A DNA stretch of 64,000 nt, taken from positions 1-64,000 of the forward strand of contig JBOFGV010000110.1 of assembly GCA_051649305.1 (NCBI GenBank), written 5' to 3'. This document shows positions 52,742-60,723 of this stretch, piece after piece. The position numbers and the translations under genes are program-made. Origin of the DNA: JADCCX01 sp051649305 (GTDB lineage Bacteria; Pseudomonadota; Alphaproteobacteria; Rhizobiales; Beijerinckiaceae). The first letter of the stretch is position 1; each line of letters starts with the position of its first letter. The notes under the pieces were generated by a model, which was not told the origin of the DNA, did not search any database, and saw only the letters and a program-made list of their open reading frames with translations.

Positions 52742-54370
52742 ATGTCGCCAAACAACAAGACCAAAAGGCTTTTTTCCATGGATACGCCGGGTTTTTCTTC
52801 CGCCGCTGTTGCCGCTCCCCACAAGGCTGCCTGTGCGGCTGGTCAGGCCATCCTGAAAGAAGGCGGCAATGCGCTGGAAGCCATGATTGCGGTCGCGGCC
52901 ACACTGGCGGTTGTCTATCCCCATATGAACGGTATCGGCGGTGACAGCTTCTGGATCATCCGGGAGCCTTCAGGCCGTGTCCGCTACATTGAGGCTTGTG
53001 GCTTTGCTGGCAAGCACGCCACGATAGACCGCTATAAGGCGCTGGGCCTTGATGCGATTCCCGTGCGCGGACCACAGGCGGCACTCACGGTGCCCGGCAC
53101 CATTGGCGGCTGGCAGATTGCGCAGGAGATTTCCCGCGAGAACAGCGGAAAACTGCCGCTGGATGTGTTGCTGCACCACGGCATCTTAGCCGCCCGCGAT
53201 GGCCACGCCATTGGCGCATCTGAAGCGCGCTACATCATCAAGGAAGAGCAGTCGGTTCTGGATCTGCCGTTCTTCAAGGAGACATTCTTCATTGATGGCA
53301 AGAAACCTGAGGAAGGTGCCATCCGCACCATGCCTGCGCTGGGCACCACGTTGCAGCACCTCGCCGATGCAGGCCTTGATGATTTCTATCGTGGAGACAT
53401 TGGCCGCGAACTCGCCGTCGATCTTGAAAGGGCGGGTACATCTGTCACGCGCGATGATCTCGTGCGCTACCGGGCCATCGAGCGTAAACCTCTGGCGGCA
53501 CGCCTCAAGGATTCCACCATCTATATGCCGCAACCACCAAGCCAGGGCTTTGCAGCCCAGTTGATGCTCGGCATCTTTGATGAGCTGGATGTGACGCGCG
53601 CCGACAGCCTGCAGCATCTCCATGGCTTCATCGAGAGCGTCAAACGCGCCAACGCCATCCGTGACCGCGTGGTCACCGAGTTTGACCGCATGACCGAGGT
53701 GCCAGAGGATTATCTGACCCGCGAACGCTTCCAAAAGGAAGCGGCACGGGTCAATATGGGCCGCGTAGCACCATGGCCGCCGCCGCCGCCGGAAGACGGC
53801 GATACGGTGTGGGCCGGTGCGATTGACAGCAACGGCATGGCTGTTTCGCTCATCCAATCCGTCTTCTGGGAATATGGTTCCGGCGTTGTGCTGCCCAAGA
53901 CAGGCGTGCTGATGCAAAACCGCGGGCTTGGACTTTCGCTTGATCCAAGATCAATCAATGCGCTGGCACCGGGTCGTCGCCCGTTCCATACCTTGCATGC
54001 CCCCATGGCCATTTTTGATGATGGGCGCATCATGTCCTATGGCTCGATGGGCGGCGAGGTGCAGCCGCAGATCACCAGCAATCTCTTCCTGCGCTATGCC
54101 CGCTTTGGGGCTGCGCCAACCGATGCGCTGCATGCCCCACGGTTCACCTTTGGCAAGGCCTGGGGGGCAGCACGCGCCACAGTGAAAGCAGAAAGCCGGA
54201 TTGATCCTGACCTCGTTTCAGCCATGCAGAAGCTCGGCCATGAGGTGGAGGTGAACCCAAAACCCTATGCCGACAGCTTTGGCCATGCCGGCATGCTGAT
54301 CAAGCACAGCGATGGACATGTGTTGGCAGACCATGATCCCCGCGCAGATGGCGGGGCCATGGGGATTTAA
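52742..54370 (+). CDS. Gamma-glutamyltransferase family protein
   Basis: The 542-residue protein has the GGT fold with GFSSAAVAAPHKAACAAGQA, GNALEAMIAVAATLAVVYPH and the autocatalytic region GDTVWAGAIDSNG, where T355 would be the nucleophile revealed by self-cleavage into large and small subunits. The FWEYGSGVVLPKTGVLMQNRG segment follows. No clear signal peptide is visible, so it may be cytoplasmic. Some members act on other amides such as cephalosporins or gamma-glutamyl conjugates. Start at 52742 or 52778 (MDTPGFSS). Confidence 0.87.
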   Translation: MSPNNKTKRLFSMDTPGFSSAAVAAPHKAACAAGQAILKEGGNALEAMIAVAATLAVVYPHMNGIGGDSFWIIREPSGRVRYIEACGFAGKHATIDRYKALGLDAIPVRGPQAALTVPGTIGGWQIAQEISRENSGKLPLDVLLHHGILAARDGHAIGASEARYIIKEEQSVLDLPFFKETFFIDGKKPEEGAIRTMPALGTTLQHLADAGLDDFYRGDIGRELAVDLERAGTSVTRDDLVRYRAIERKPLAARLKDSTIYMPQPPSQGFAAQLMLGIFDELDVTRADSLQHLHGFIESVKRANAIRDRVVTEFDRMTEVPEDYLTRERFQKEAARVNMGRVAPWPPPPPEDGDTVWAGAIDSNGMAVSLIQSVFWEYGSGVVLPKTGVLMQNRGLGLSLDPRSINALAPGRRPFHTLHAPMAIFDDGRIMSYGSMGGEVQPQITSNLFLRYARFGAAPTDALHAPRFTFGKAWGAARATVKAESRIDPDLVSAMQKLGHEVEVNPKPYADSFGHAGMLIKHSDGHVLADHDPRADGGAMGI

Positions 54371-54391
54371 AGTTCGAATTTAGGTGCTGAC

Positions 54392-55057
54392 TTAGGCGGC
54401 AGCTTCTGCGCTGACAGCATTGCGCTGTGATACCATGCGCATCACATCGCCTTCCAGGATCATGCTGACAGACATGTCAGAAGCGCGCGCAATCATACCG
54501 GCGTAGAATGGCTGGATGCCATGAGCATCCACGGTTCCATTCTCGGGTGTTCCGGCAAGGGAAGCCTCAACGCCGTGCGGAATGCGCGCATTCTTGCCTT
54601 CTGCCGTGATGCGGAAAACAGGATTGTCGCCGTCGCCTTCCAGCGTGAAATCGAGTGTGCCGCCTCTTGGCACGCAGGAAGCTGCAATCACCAGCAGGTT
54701 CAGCAGCAGCTTGACGCGATTCTTTGGCATCAGCAGGCGGGGGCCTGTCCAGACAAGGCGCAATTTGTCATCGCTGAAAAAGCCCTTGGCCACCTGCTCG
54801 GCGTCGCCTGTATCAATGGCCGAACCGGCGGAACCCGCTGCACCAAAGGCAATGCGGGCAAACTGCAGGCGGGCGGAGGCTGATTTGGCGCTTCTGTTGA
54901 TCAGATCCAGCGCAAAATCGCGCATACCAGCATCTTTTTCTTCGGCCAGCACCTCAAGACCATTCACAATGGCACCGACAGGGCTGATCACATCATGACA
55001 GACGCGGCTGCACAGCAGCGCTGCAAGATCGAGAGAATCAAGATTAAGCAAGGTCAT
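54392..55057 (-). CDS. chpT: Histidine phosphotransferase ChpT
   Basis: A 221-residue protein with the ChpT hallmark LAALLCSRVCHDVISPVGAI, H21 being the phosphorylated histidine, and the ATPase-like second domain (NRVKLLLNLLVIAASCVPRG) that lost ATP binding. ChpT relays phosphate from CckA to CtrA and CpdR in alphaproteobacterial cell-cycle control. The gene is intact. Its presence is consistent with the CtrA-like box near the sRNA. Confidence 0.93.
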   Translation of the reverse strand: MTLLNLDSLDLAALLCSRVCHDVISPVGAIVNGLEVLAEEKDAGMRDFALDLINRSAKSASARLQFARIAFGAAGSAGSAIDTGDAEQVAKGFFSDDKLRLVWTGPRLLMPKNRVKLLLNLLVIAASCVPRGGTLDFTLEGDGDNPVFRITAEGKNARIPHGVEASLAGTPENGTVDAHGIQPFYAGMIARASDMSVSMILEGDVMRMVSQRNAVSAEAAA

Positions 55058-55172
55058 GGTCCGGAACCCTTGTTGATACGAATTGGCGCGAAAACGTTCT
55101 CAAACACGTAAAATACGGGATAAAGAACCATTCCGCTGGCTATTGAACTGCGATGCGGCCATTTTACACGAT

Positions 55173-56021
55173 ATGGTTTCTCAAATCATAACATCGGCCA
55201 GACAAAATGCACTGGCAGCCATGACAGCGCATTTTTCTGCTGCAGCCATTGCAGGAGGCCGCGCCTTGCTGGCATCGCCCCGCACCCTGCTGGAAACCAA
55301 GCAGGATGGCAGCCCGGTTACGCCTGCTGATATGGCCAGCGACAGAGCAATACGCGGAGTGTTAGCCTCTCTCCTGCCTGATATTCCGGTTGTTTCAGAG
55401 GAAATGACAGCGGAGGAAGTGCTCTCCACCTCGCGGCAGGCCTTCATCCTTGTTGATCCGCTGGATGGAACCAAGGAATTTCTGGCCAGCCGTGATGATT
55501 TCGCCATCTGTATCGCTCTGGTGGAAAGCGGACGCCCCCGCGCAGGCGTTATTCTCGCACCTGCGCTTCGTAAACTTTGGATCGCCAATGCTGAGGCCAG
55601 CGAAGTAGACCTCGATAGCCAGCTTGAACCCAAGCCTGAAACACGGAAAATCCTGCGTCTGGAAGACCATAGCTCAGATCCAGAGACCATCATCATGAGC
55701 CGGTCCCATGCTGATCAGCGCAGCATTGCCCTGCACAATCATTTCCCGGCGGCCCGCCAGATAAGCATGGGAGCAGCGTTGAAGTTTGCAGCCCTCGCGA
55801 CTGGTGAGGCCTGCCTTTATCCACGCGGTGCAGGCTCGATGGAATGGGACACTGCCGCAGGAGAAGCCCTGTTGCTGGCAGCAGGTGGCGCAATGCTGGC
55901 CGAAGACGGCCAACCGATGATCTATGGCAAGAACAAGCTCAACTATAGAAACAGGCCTTTTATAGCAGGACGCAGCAAGCGCCTTGTTCAATCAGCTATG
56001 CTTCAGTGGGCAGCCTGCTGA
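55173..56021 (+). CDS. 3'(2'),5'-bisphosphate nucleotidase CysQ-like (inositol monophosphatase family)
   Basis: The product of 282 residues has the Li-sensitive phosphatase motifs: SEEMTA (metal glutamate), DPLDGTKEFLASRDDF, and GSMEWDTAAGEALLLAAGG. The DGTKEF and EWDTAAG variants are those of CysQ, which recycles PAP from sulfate assimilation, rather than inositol monophosphatase. No cysteine-synthesis genes adjoin it. The ATG at 55173 has a poor ribosome site; earlier TTG or later ATG starts are possible. It overlaps the YHS gene tail-to-tail by 19 bases. Confidence 0.84.
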   Translation: MVSQIITSARQNALAAMTAHFSAAAIAGGRALLASPRTLLETKQDGSPVTPADMASDRAIRGVLASLLPDIPVVSEEMTAEEVLSTSRQAFILVDPLDGTKEFLASRDDFAICIALVESGRPRAGVILAPALRKLWIANAEASEVDLDSQLEPKPETRKILRLEDHSSDPETIIMSRSHADQRSIALHNHFPAARQISMGAALKFAALATGEACLYPRGAGSMEWDTAAGEALLLAAGGAMLAEDGQPMIYGKNKLNYRNRPFIAGRSKRLVQSAMLQWAAC

Positions 56022-56494
56022 CGCACCACTTCTGGCCAGCTTTGCTCAGCCTTTTGACGCAACGCAGCGTCCTCGGCAAATTTCAGGCGGTTCTGCGCAT
56101 TGCGAAAGAAAACCACCTCTCCATTGACCATCAAAAACAATTCCGGATCACCGAACGCCAGTATGCCTGATCCGACACGCTCGCCGTCATGTCCGCCAAA
56201 GCGGGGGATGTAAACTTCAGGGTTGGCATCAAAAACCGCGCGGTTCGCATCAGTGGAAAAGCGCCACAGCAAGCCATTTTTCATCAACTCGAAAGCCTGC
56301 TTGCCGACCAAGGCGCGGCCTTCGGCGTGATATCCCACGGGATCATAGCCAAAAAGCGCCAGACCGCTGCGTGGATCAGCAATAACATGCTTGCGATGAT
56401 CGGGCGAAAAACGCTCGGCAAATGCAGGCGCTGTCAACATTACGCCAGCCAGAATGACCGCAAAAAAGCCCTTTTGTGTCCAGCTTGTCATCAT
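56003..56494 (-). CDS. Secreted YHS-domain protein
   Basis: A 163-residue protein with a signal peptide (FFAVILAGVMLTAPAFA) and a YHS-like domain: ALFGYDPVGYHAEGRALVG, the WRFSTDANRAVFDANPEVYI segment and RFGGHDGERV. YHS proteins often accompany metal-handling systems, but no metal role can be shown here. It overlaps cysQ by 19 bases in antisense fashion. Confidence 0.84.
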   Translation of the reverse strand: MMTSWTQKGFFAVILAGVMLTAPAFAERFSPDHRKHVIADPRSGLALFGYDPVGYHAEGRALVGKQAFELMKNGLLWRFSTDANRAVFDANPEVYIPRFGGHDGERVGSGILAFGDPELFLMVNGEVVFFRNAQNRLKFAEDAALRQKAEQSWPEVVRQQAAH

Positions 56495-56653
56495 GATTCT
56501 GACCTGAATTCCACGACAGACAGGCGCTGTCCCATGAAGACAATGTCAGAATGTGTTGAGGGATGCGTTGAGAAGTTTGGTAAATATTTAAGTTTTTGCC
56601 CCAAGGTGAGGCTGAACACCTTGAGCTGGGCGGGCAAGATGGAGCTAGCGAAG

Positions 56654-57274
56654 ATGAAAAAGACCCCTATGTTGCATCGCCTGCGCAAGCCGCTCGCGGC
56701 CATTGCCATGACAATGGCGATGATGAGCGCAGTGCCTTCAGATGCCGTTGCCCAACAGCGTCAGGCGTCACGCGGCTCGGAACGTCCTGAAACATTTTCG
56801 GGCACAGAGCTTGTGTCCAACGGACACCGCTTTTTCGGCAGCCTTTCGCGCGGTCTTGCCCTCACTATTGAGGAAGCAACCCGCCGCTGGGGGGAACCCA
56901 ATGGCTATATTCTGGGACAGGAAGGTTCCGGCGCGTTCGTTGCTGGCCTGCGCTACGGTGAAGGCACGCTCTTCACGCGCAATGCTGGCGAACGTAAAGT
57001 CTACTGGCAAGGCCCATCTCTCGGCTTCGACTGGGGTGGCGATGGTGCCAGAACCATGATCCTTGTCTATAATCTCCCGAATGTACGATCAATCTACCAG
57101 CGCTTCGGTGGTGTTGATGGCTCCGCCTATCTGATTGCCGGATTCGGCATGACAGCGCTGACAGCAGGCGACGGCGTGACCATGGTTCCGATCCGGACAG
57201 GCATTGGCGCGCGTCTGGGCGTCAATCTGGGCTATCTCAAATTTACTGAGGCCAGCACCTGGAATCCGTTTTAA
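56654..57274 (+). CDS. DUF1134 periplasmic protein, EipA-like
   Basis: The 206-residue protein has a signal peptide (LRKPLAAIAMTMAMMSAVPS, cleaved near VAQQ) and the DUF1134 domain (FSGTELVSNGHRFFGSLSRG, LALTIEEATRRWGEPNGYI, ending YLKFTEASTWNPF). EipA, the described member in Caulobacter and Brucella, is a periplasmic determinant of cell-envelope integrity and virulence. The ATG at 56654 with GGAG ten bases before it is chosen; the frame is open far upstream but antisense to the YHS gene. Confidence 0.87.
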   Translation: MKKTPMLHRLRKPLAAIAMTMAMMSAVPSDAVAQQRQASRGSERPETFSGTELVSNGHRFFGSLSRGLALTIEEATRRWGEPNGYILGQEGSGAFVAGLRYGEGTLFTRNAGERKVYWQGPSLGFDWGGDGARTMILVYNLPNVRSIYQRFGGVDGSAYLIAGFGMTALTAGDGVTMVPIRTGIGARLGVNLGYLKFTEASTWNPF

Positions 57275-57369
57275 CTCTAGACTCCGTTCATCCTGAACAA
57301 AGTGTTGTCAGACTGGCGTCGATCTTCAAGTCGTGCCAAAGACAGTTTTGTCAAAACGTCTGAAAAACC

Positions 57370-58443
57370 GTGATTGAACAAAGTCTCTACTTCTCGCTCG
57401 GATTTCTGGTCGCTGCCCTGCTTGCGATGGCCATTCTGCCTGCGTTCTGGCGAAGAGCCTATCGCCTGACACGCCGCGAAATCGAGACAACGCTGCCACT
57501 TTCGCCCCAGGAAATTGCAGCCGAGCGCGATCAGCTCCGCGCAAAGTTCGCGGTTGAGCGGCGTCAGCTGGAGCAAAAGGTCGAGGCAACACTCGCATCA
57601 AGACAGCTTGAGATGAAGGCCACGGGCAACAAAACAATCGCTATTGCTGATCTTGAAAATACGCTTGTGCTTAGACAAAACGACATCACGCATCTCAACA
57701 GCCAGATGACGGATCTTGGTCAGCAGCTTGCCAACAGCCAAGATGTGCTTGCGAAGACAGCTGAGACGCTGACAACAACCGGCAGCAATCTCGACCATTT
57801 GTCGCGCGAACACGAGCAGTTGCTGCTCAACCACCGGGACCTCCAGGCGCTTTCCGATCAGCGGCGGGTGGAAATTGCCGCACACCAAACGAACCTTGAA
57901 GCCCAGCGCGCCCGGATCGACGAGCTGGATACAAGAGTGAAGAAGACGCAAGCTGAGTTGAAAACAACCACTGAAGCCTTGCGCGCAGCAGAGCGCTCCT
58001 TACGGGAATCCACCAAGGACAACGCGATTCTTTCGCGAAAGATTGAATCAGCCGATGACATATCAGAGCGCCGTGCGGCCATCATTGCCGAACGCGACAG
58101 CGCTATTGATGCCCTGAAACAGGAGGGCAGCGCGCTTTACAAGGCTGGCAAGGATATGGAAGGCGTTGTGAGGGATGAAGCGCGCAAACTGGCAACAGCT
58201 GAAAAACAGCTCAAGGAGCGTGATGTTACTATCGCCAAGATGCGCGATGAATCTCGCCAGATTGCAACCGATCTCTCGGGTTCCATTGACAAGTTGAGAG
58301 CCGACCGTCTCAAACTGACAACGGAACTGAGCGAGATGCGTTCAAAAGCCAGCCTTCTGCAGAGAGAGCTCAATGCCATCAAGCGCGGCTCGGGTGTGAC
58401 TGACCTGAGAGCCAAGGCAGGGGAAATGACGACCTTGAAATAA
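57370..58443 (+). CDS. Membrane-anchored coiled-coil protein of unknown function
   Basis: This 357-residue protein has one N-terminal membrane helix (LGFLVAALLAMAILPAFW) and then a long, heptad-rich region from about residue 50 to 340, dominated by charged residues, with no known domain. It resembles in layout a cell-envelope or division-associated tether. The start is GTG at 57370, as no ATG precedes the helix. Nearby are eipA upstream and the flavin/methyltransferase fusion downstream, all in the same direction. Confidence 0.78.
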   Translation: MIEQSLYFSLGFLVAALLAMAILPAFWRRAYRLTRREIETTLPLSPQEIAAERDQLRAKFAVERRQLEQKVEATLASRQLEMKATGNKTIAIADLENTLVLRQNDITHLNSQMTDLGQQLANSQDVLAKTAETLTTTGSNLDHLSREHEQLLLNHRDLQALSDQRRVEIAAHQTNLEAQRARIDELDTRVKKTQAELKTTTEALRAAERSLRESTKDNAILSRKIESADDISERRAAIIAERDSAIDALKQEGSALYKAGKDMEGVVRDEARKLATAEKQLKERDVTIAKMRDESRQIATDLSGSIDKLRADRLKLTTELSEMRSKASLLQRELNAIKRGSGVTDLRAKAGEMTTLK

Positions 58444-58611
58444 ATCCTCGATCAGCCGGATTTCATTCATATTTCTTCTGTCATGAACAGGTTGATAGAG
58501 ACGGACTGGTAAAGACAGCGCAAGTGTATCAGCCATTCAAGGCTGCTACAGGTTCGAAACTGGAATTGTACAAACAGCCGGACATGTCCTGCTGACGGGA
58601 GTTTGGAAGCG

Positions 58612-60693
58612 ATGATCAATATTGCAATTGTTGGCGGTGGCCCCGGTGGCCTGATGACCTCCTGGCATTTGAGCAACAAGCTGGAGCATGAATCGAGCGT
58701 AACGATCTTTGAAGCCAGCAACCGTCTTGGCGGCAAGATTGTCACCAGAAGCTTCGATAAAATGGACGCGCTCTATGAAGCTGGCGTCGCCGAGATTTAT
58801 GGCTACTGGTCTCTGGGTCCGGATCCTTTGCGCGAAATGATTGACGGCTTTGGCCTGAAGACTGTTCCCATGGACAGCGATACTGTCGTGATGGATGGTC
58901 AGGTCATGGTTGGTCTTGAAGGCCTGAAGCAGGCTTATGGCGCAAAAACAGCAGCAGCCGTCAAATCCTTCCGCAAGACCTGTGGTCAGATGATGAGCCC
59001 GGGTCAGTATTATGAAGGTGTGGGCAAGGACGACAATTCGCATCCCTGGAACAACATCAACTGCCAGGACCTGCTCGAAAAGGAAGTGGCTGACGAAACC
59101 GCCCGCAAGTATTTCAAGATTGCCGCGCGCAGCGACATCGCCTCCGAACCACACCTGACCAGCGGTCTCAACGGCCTCAAGAACTTTCTGATGGATCTCG
59201 ATGGCTATATTGACCTCTATTCCATCGTCGGCGGCAACCAGCAGCTGATCAACAAACTGGCCGAGCACAACAATAACAAGGTTGAGCTGGAAAGCCGCGT
59301 CCTGCGCTGTGGCCGTGGCGAAAACGGCAAGTACTACCTGCATGTCCAACATGGCGGCAAAACCAGCATCCGTGAATTTGACATGGTTGTTTTCTGCCTG
59401 CCGCACAACTGGCTCTGCACAGTCGAGTTTGACGGCGAGAAACTACAAAAGGCTATGGTACGCCATGTCGCGCATTTTGATCGGCCTGCGCATTACCTGC
59501 GTGTGACACTGCTCTTCGACAAGAAGATATGGGAGCCGCATGTCAAGGAAAGCTGGTGGATGTCAGATACCTTTGGCGGGTGCTGCGTCTATATCGAAAA
59601 CACACGACACGAGTACAAGAAGGGTGCAGGCGCACTCGGTTGGCTGATCTCTGGCTCGGACGCACTGGCCTACTGCAACCTCTCGGAAGAGGACCTGATC
59701 AGCGCAGCACTGGCCTCACTTCCACCCATCTTTGGCGATGCGCGCAAGCATCTGATTGAGGGCAAGGTGCACCGCTGGATTTCATCTGTGAACGCCATTC
59801 CGGGTGGCGTACCTGTCAGGGGCGCGCGCGAGAACCACCTGCCGGAGCCGGATGAAAACCCCGGTATCTTCGTGACCGGCGACTATCTCTACGATTCCAC
59901 CCTCAATGGCCTGCTCGACTCTTGCGACATCGCCAGCGATCTCGTTGTCTCGGAACTCACCCAGCTGCGCTATCACCGCCAACTGGAAGCGGCCTCACGC
60001 AACGGCAAGGTTCCCAAGAACCAGATCGACAAGGCCTATTTCGAGAACTACCGCAATCTTGGCCCCTACACCGAAGCCTGGAGAACCTTCTTCGATCCTG
60101 CTTTCGTGGACGATATGTTCCGCTCTGTATGGAAGCCCAAGAAGAAGTATCGCCTGCTGATCACAGGCTCTGCCAGCGGTCAGGTGGTGGAAGCTATGCG
60201 CAAACGCGGTGTGGATGCCTGGGGACTGGAAAACAACATCCACATCCACAGCCAGACACCCGAAGCCGTGCAGGAATACAACATTCTCGGCTCTGTAACG
60301 GATATGCCTTTTGAGGACGGCGAGTTCGACTTCATCTACGACACAGCCCTTTGCCATGTCACCCACAAGCGGGTGGAATGGGCGATTGAGGAAATTCACC
60401 GTGTTGCCAAACACGGCATCTTCTTCGCTTCGATGACATCAGACCTGCCGTCAGAAATCATCGACCGTTGGGACCTGATGCGCGGCGTCAAGCGGCTTGG
60501 CACCTACTGGGAATGGTCAGATCTCTTCTTCGACAATGACTTCGAGATGGCCATCGATAACGATGACGTGCTTGAGAAGATGTGGCAGCGCACACTTGAG
60601 TCGGGCAAAGGCCCCGGCTTCTGGTATGATGATGCAGAGGCACTCAGGTATTCGTTCTACAAGCGTCTGGATACGGATGAAGACGAGGACTGA
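58612..60693 (+). CDS. Fused FAD-dependent oxidoreductase and SAM methyltransferase-like protein
   Basis: A 693-residue protein in two parts. Residues 1 to about 455 form an amine oxidase/phytoene desaturase-like flavoprotein with IAIVGGGPGGLMTSWHL and, near the end, IFVTGDYLYDSTLNGLLDS (the FAD-binding C-terminal motif). A linker leads to a class I methyltransferase fold from about residue 508: ITGSASGQVVEAMRKRGVDA in place of motif I, then VTDMPFEDGEFDFIYDTALC. Motif I lacks the usual GxGxG, so catalytic competence is uncertain. Function unknown; a coupled oxidation and methylation of one substrate is conceivable. The ATG at 58612 is preferred to TTG 58603. Confidence 0.83.
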   Translation: MINIAIVGGGPGGLMTSWHLSNKLEHESSVTIFEASNRLGGKIVTRSFDKMDALYEAGVAEIYGYWSLGPDPLREMIDGFGLKTVPMDSDTVVMDGQVMVGLEGLKQAYGAKTAAAVKSFRKTCGQMMSPGQYYEGVGKDDNSHPWNNINCQDLLEKEVADETARKYFKIAARSDIASEPHLTSGLNGLKNFLMDLDGYIDLYSIVGGNQQLINKLAEHNNNKVELESRVLRCGRGENGKYYLHVQHGGKTSIREFDMVVFCLPHNWLCTVEFDGEKLQKAMVRHVAHFDRPAHYLRVTLLFDKKIWEPHVKESWWMSDTFGGCCVYIENTRHEYKKGAGALGWLISGSDALAYCNLSEEDLISAALASLPPIFGDARKHLIEGKVHRWISSVNAIPGGVPVRGARENHLPEPDENPGIFVTGDYLYDSTLNGLLDSCDIASDLVVSELTQLRYHRQLEAASRNGKVPKNQIDKAYFENYRNLGPYTEAWRTFFDPAFVDDMFRSVWKPKKKYRLLITGSASGQVVEAMRKRGVDAWGLENNIHIHSQTPEAVQEYNILGSVTDMPFEDGEFDFIYDTALCHVTHKRVEWAIEEIHRVAKHGIFFASMTSDLPSEIIDRWDLMRGVKRLGTYWEWSDLFFDNDFEMAIDNDDVLEKMWQRTLESGKGPGFWYDDAEALRYSFYKRLDTDEDED

Positions 60694-60723
60694 TCAACCC
60701 CTCGTTTCCTCCCGCTGACAGCG

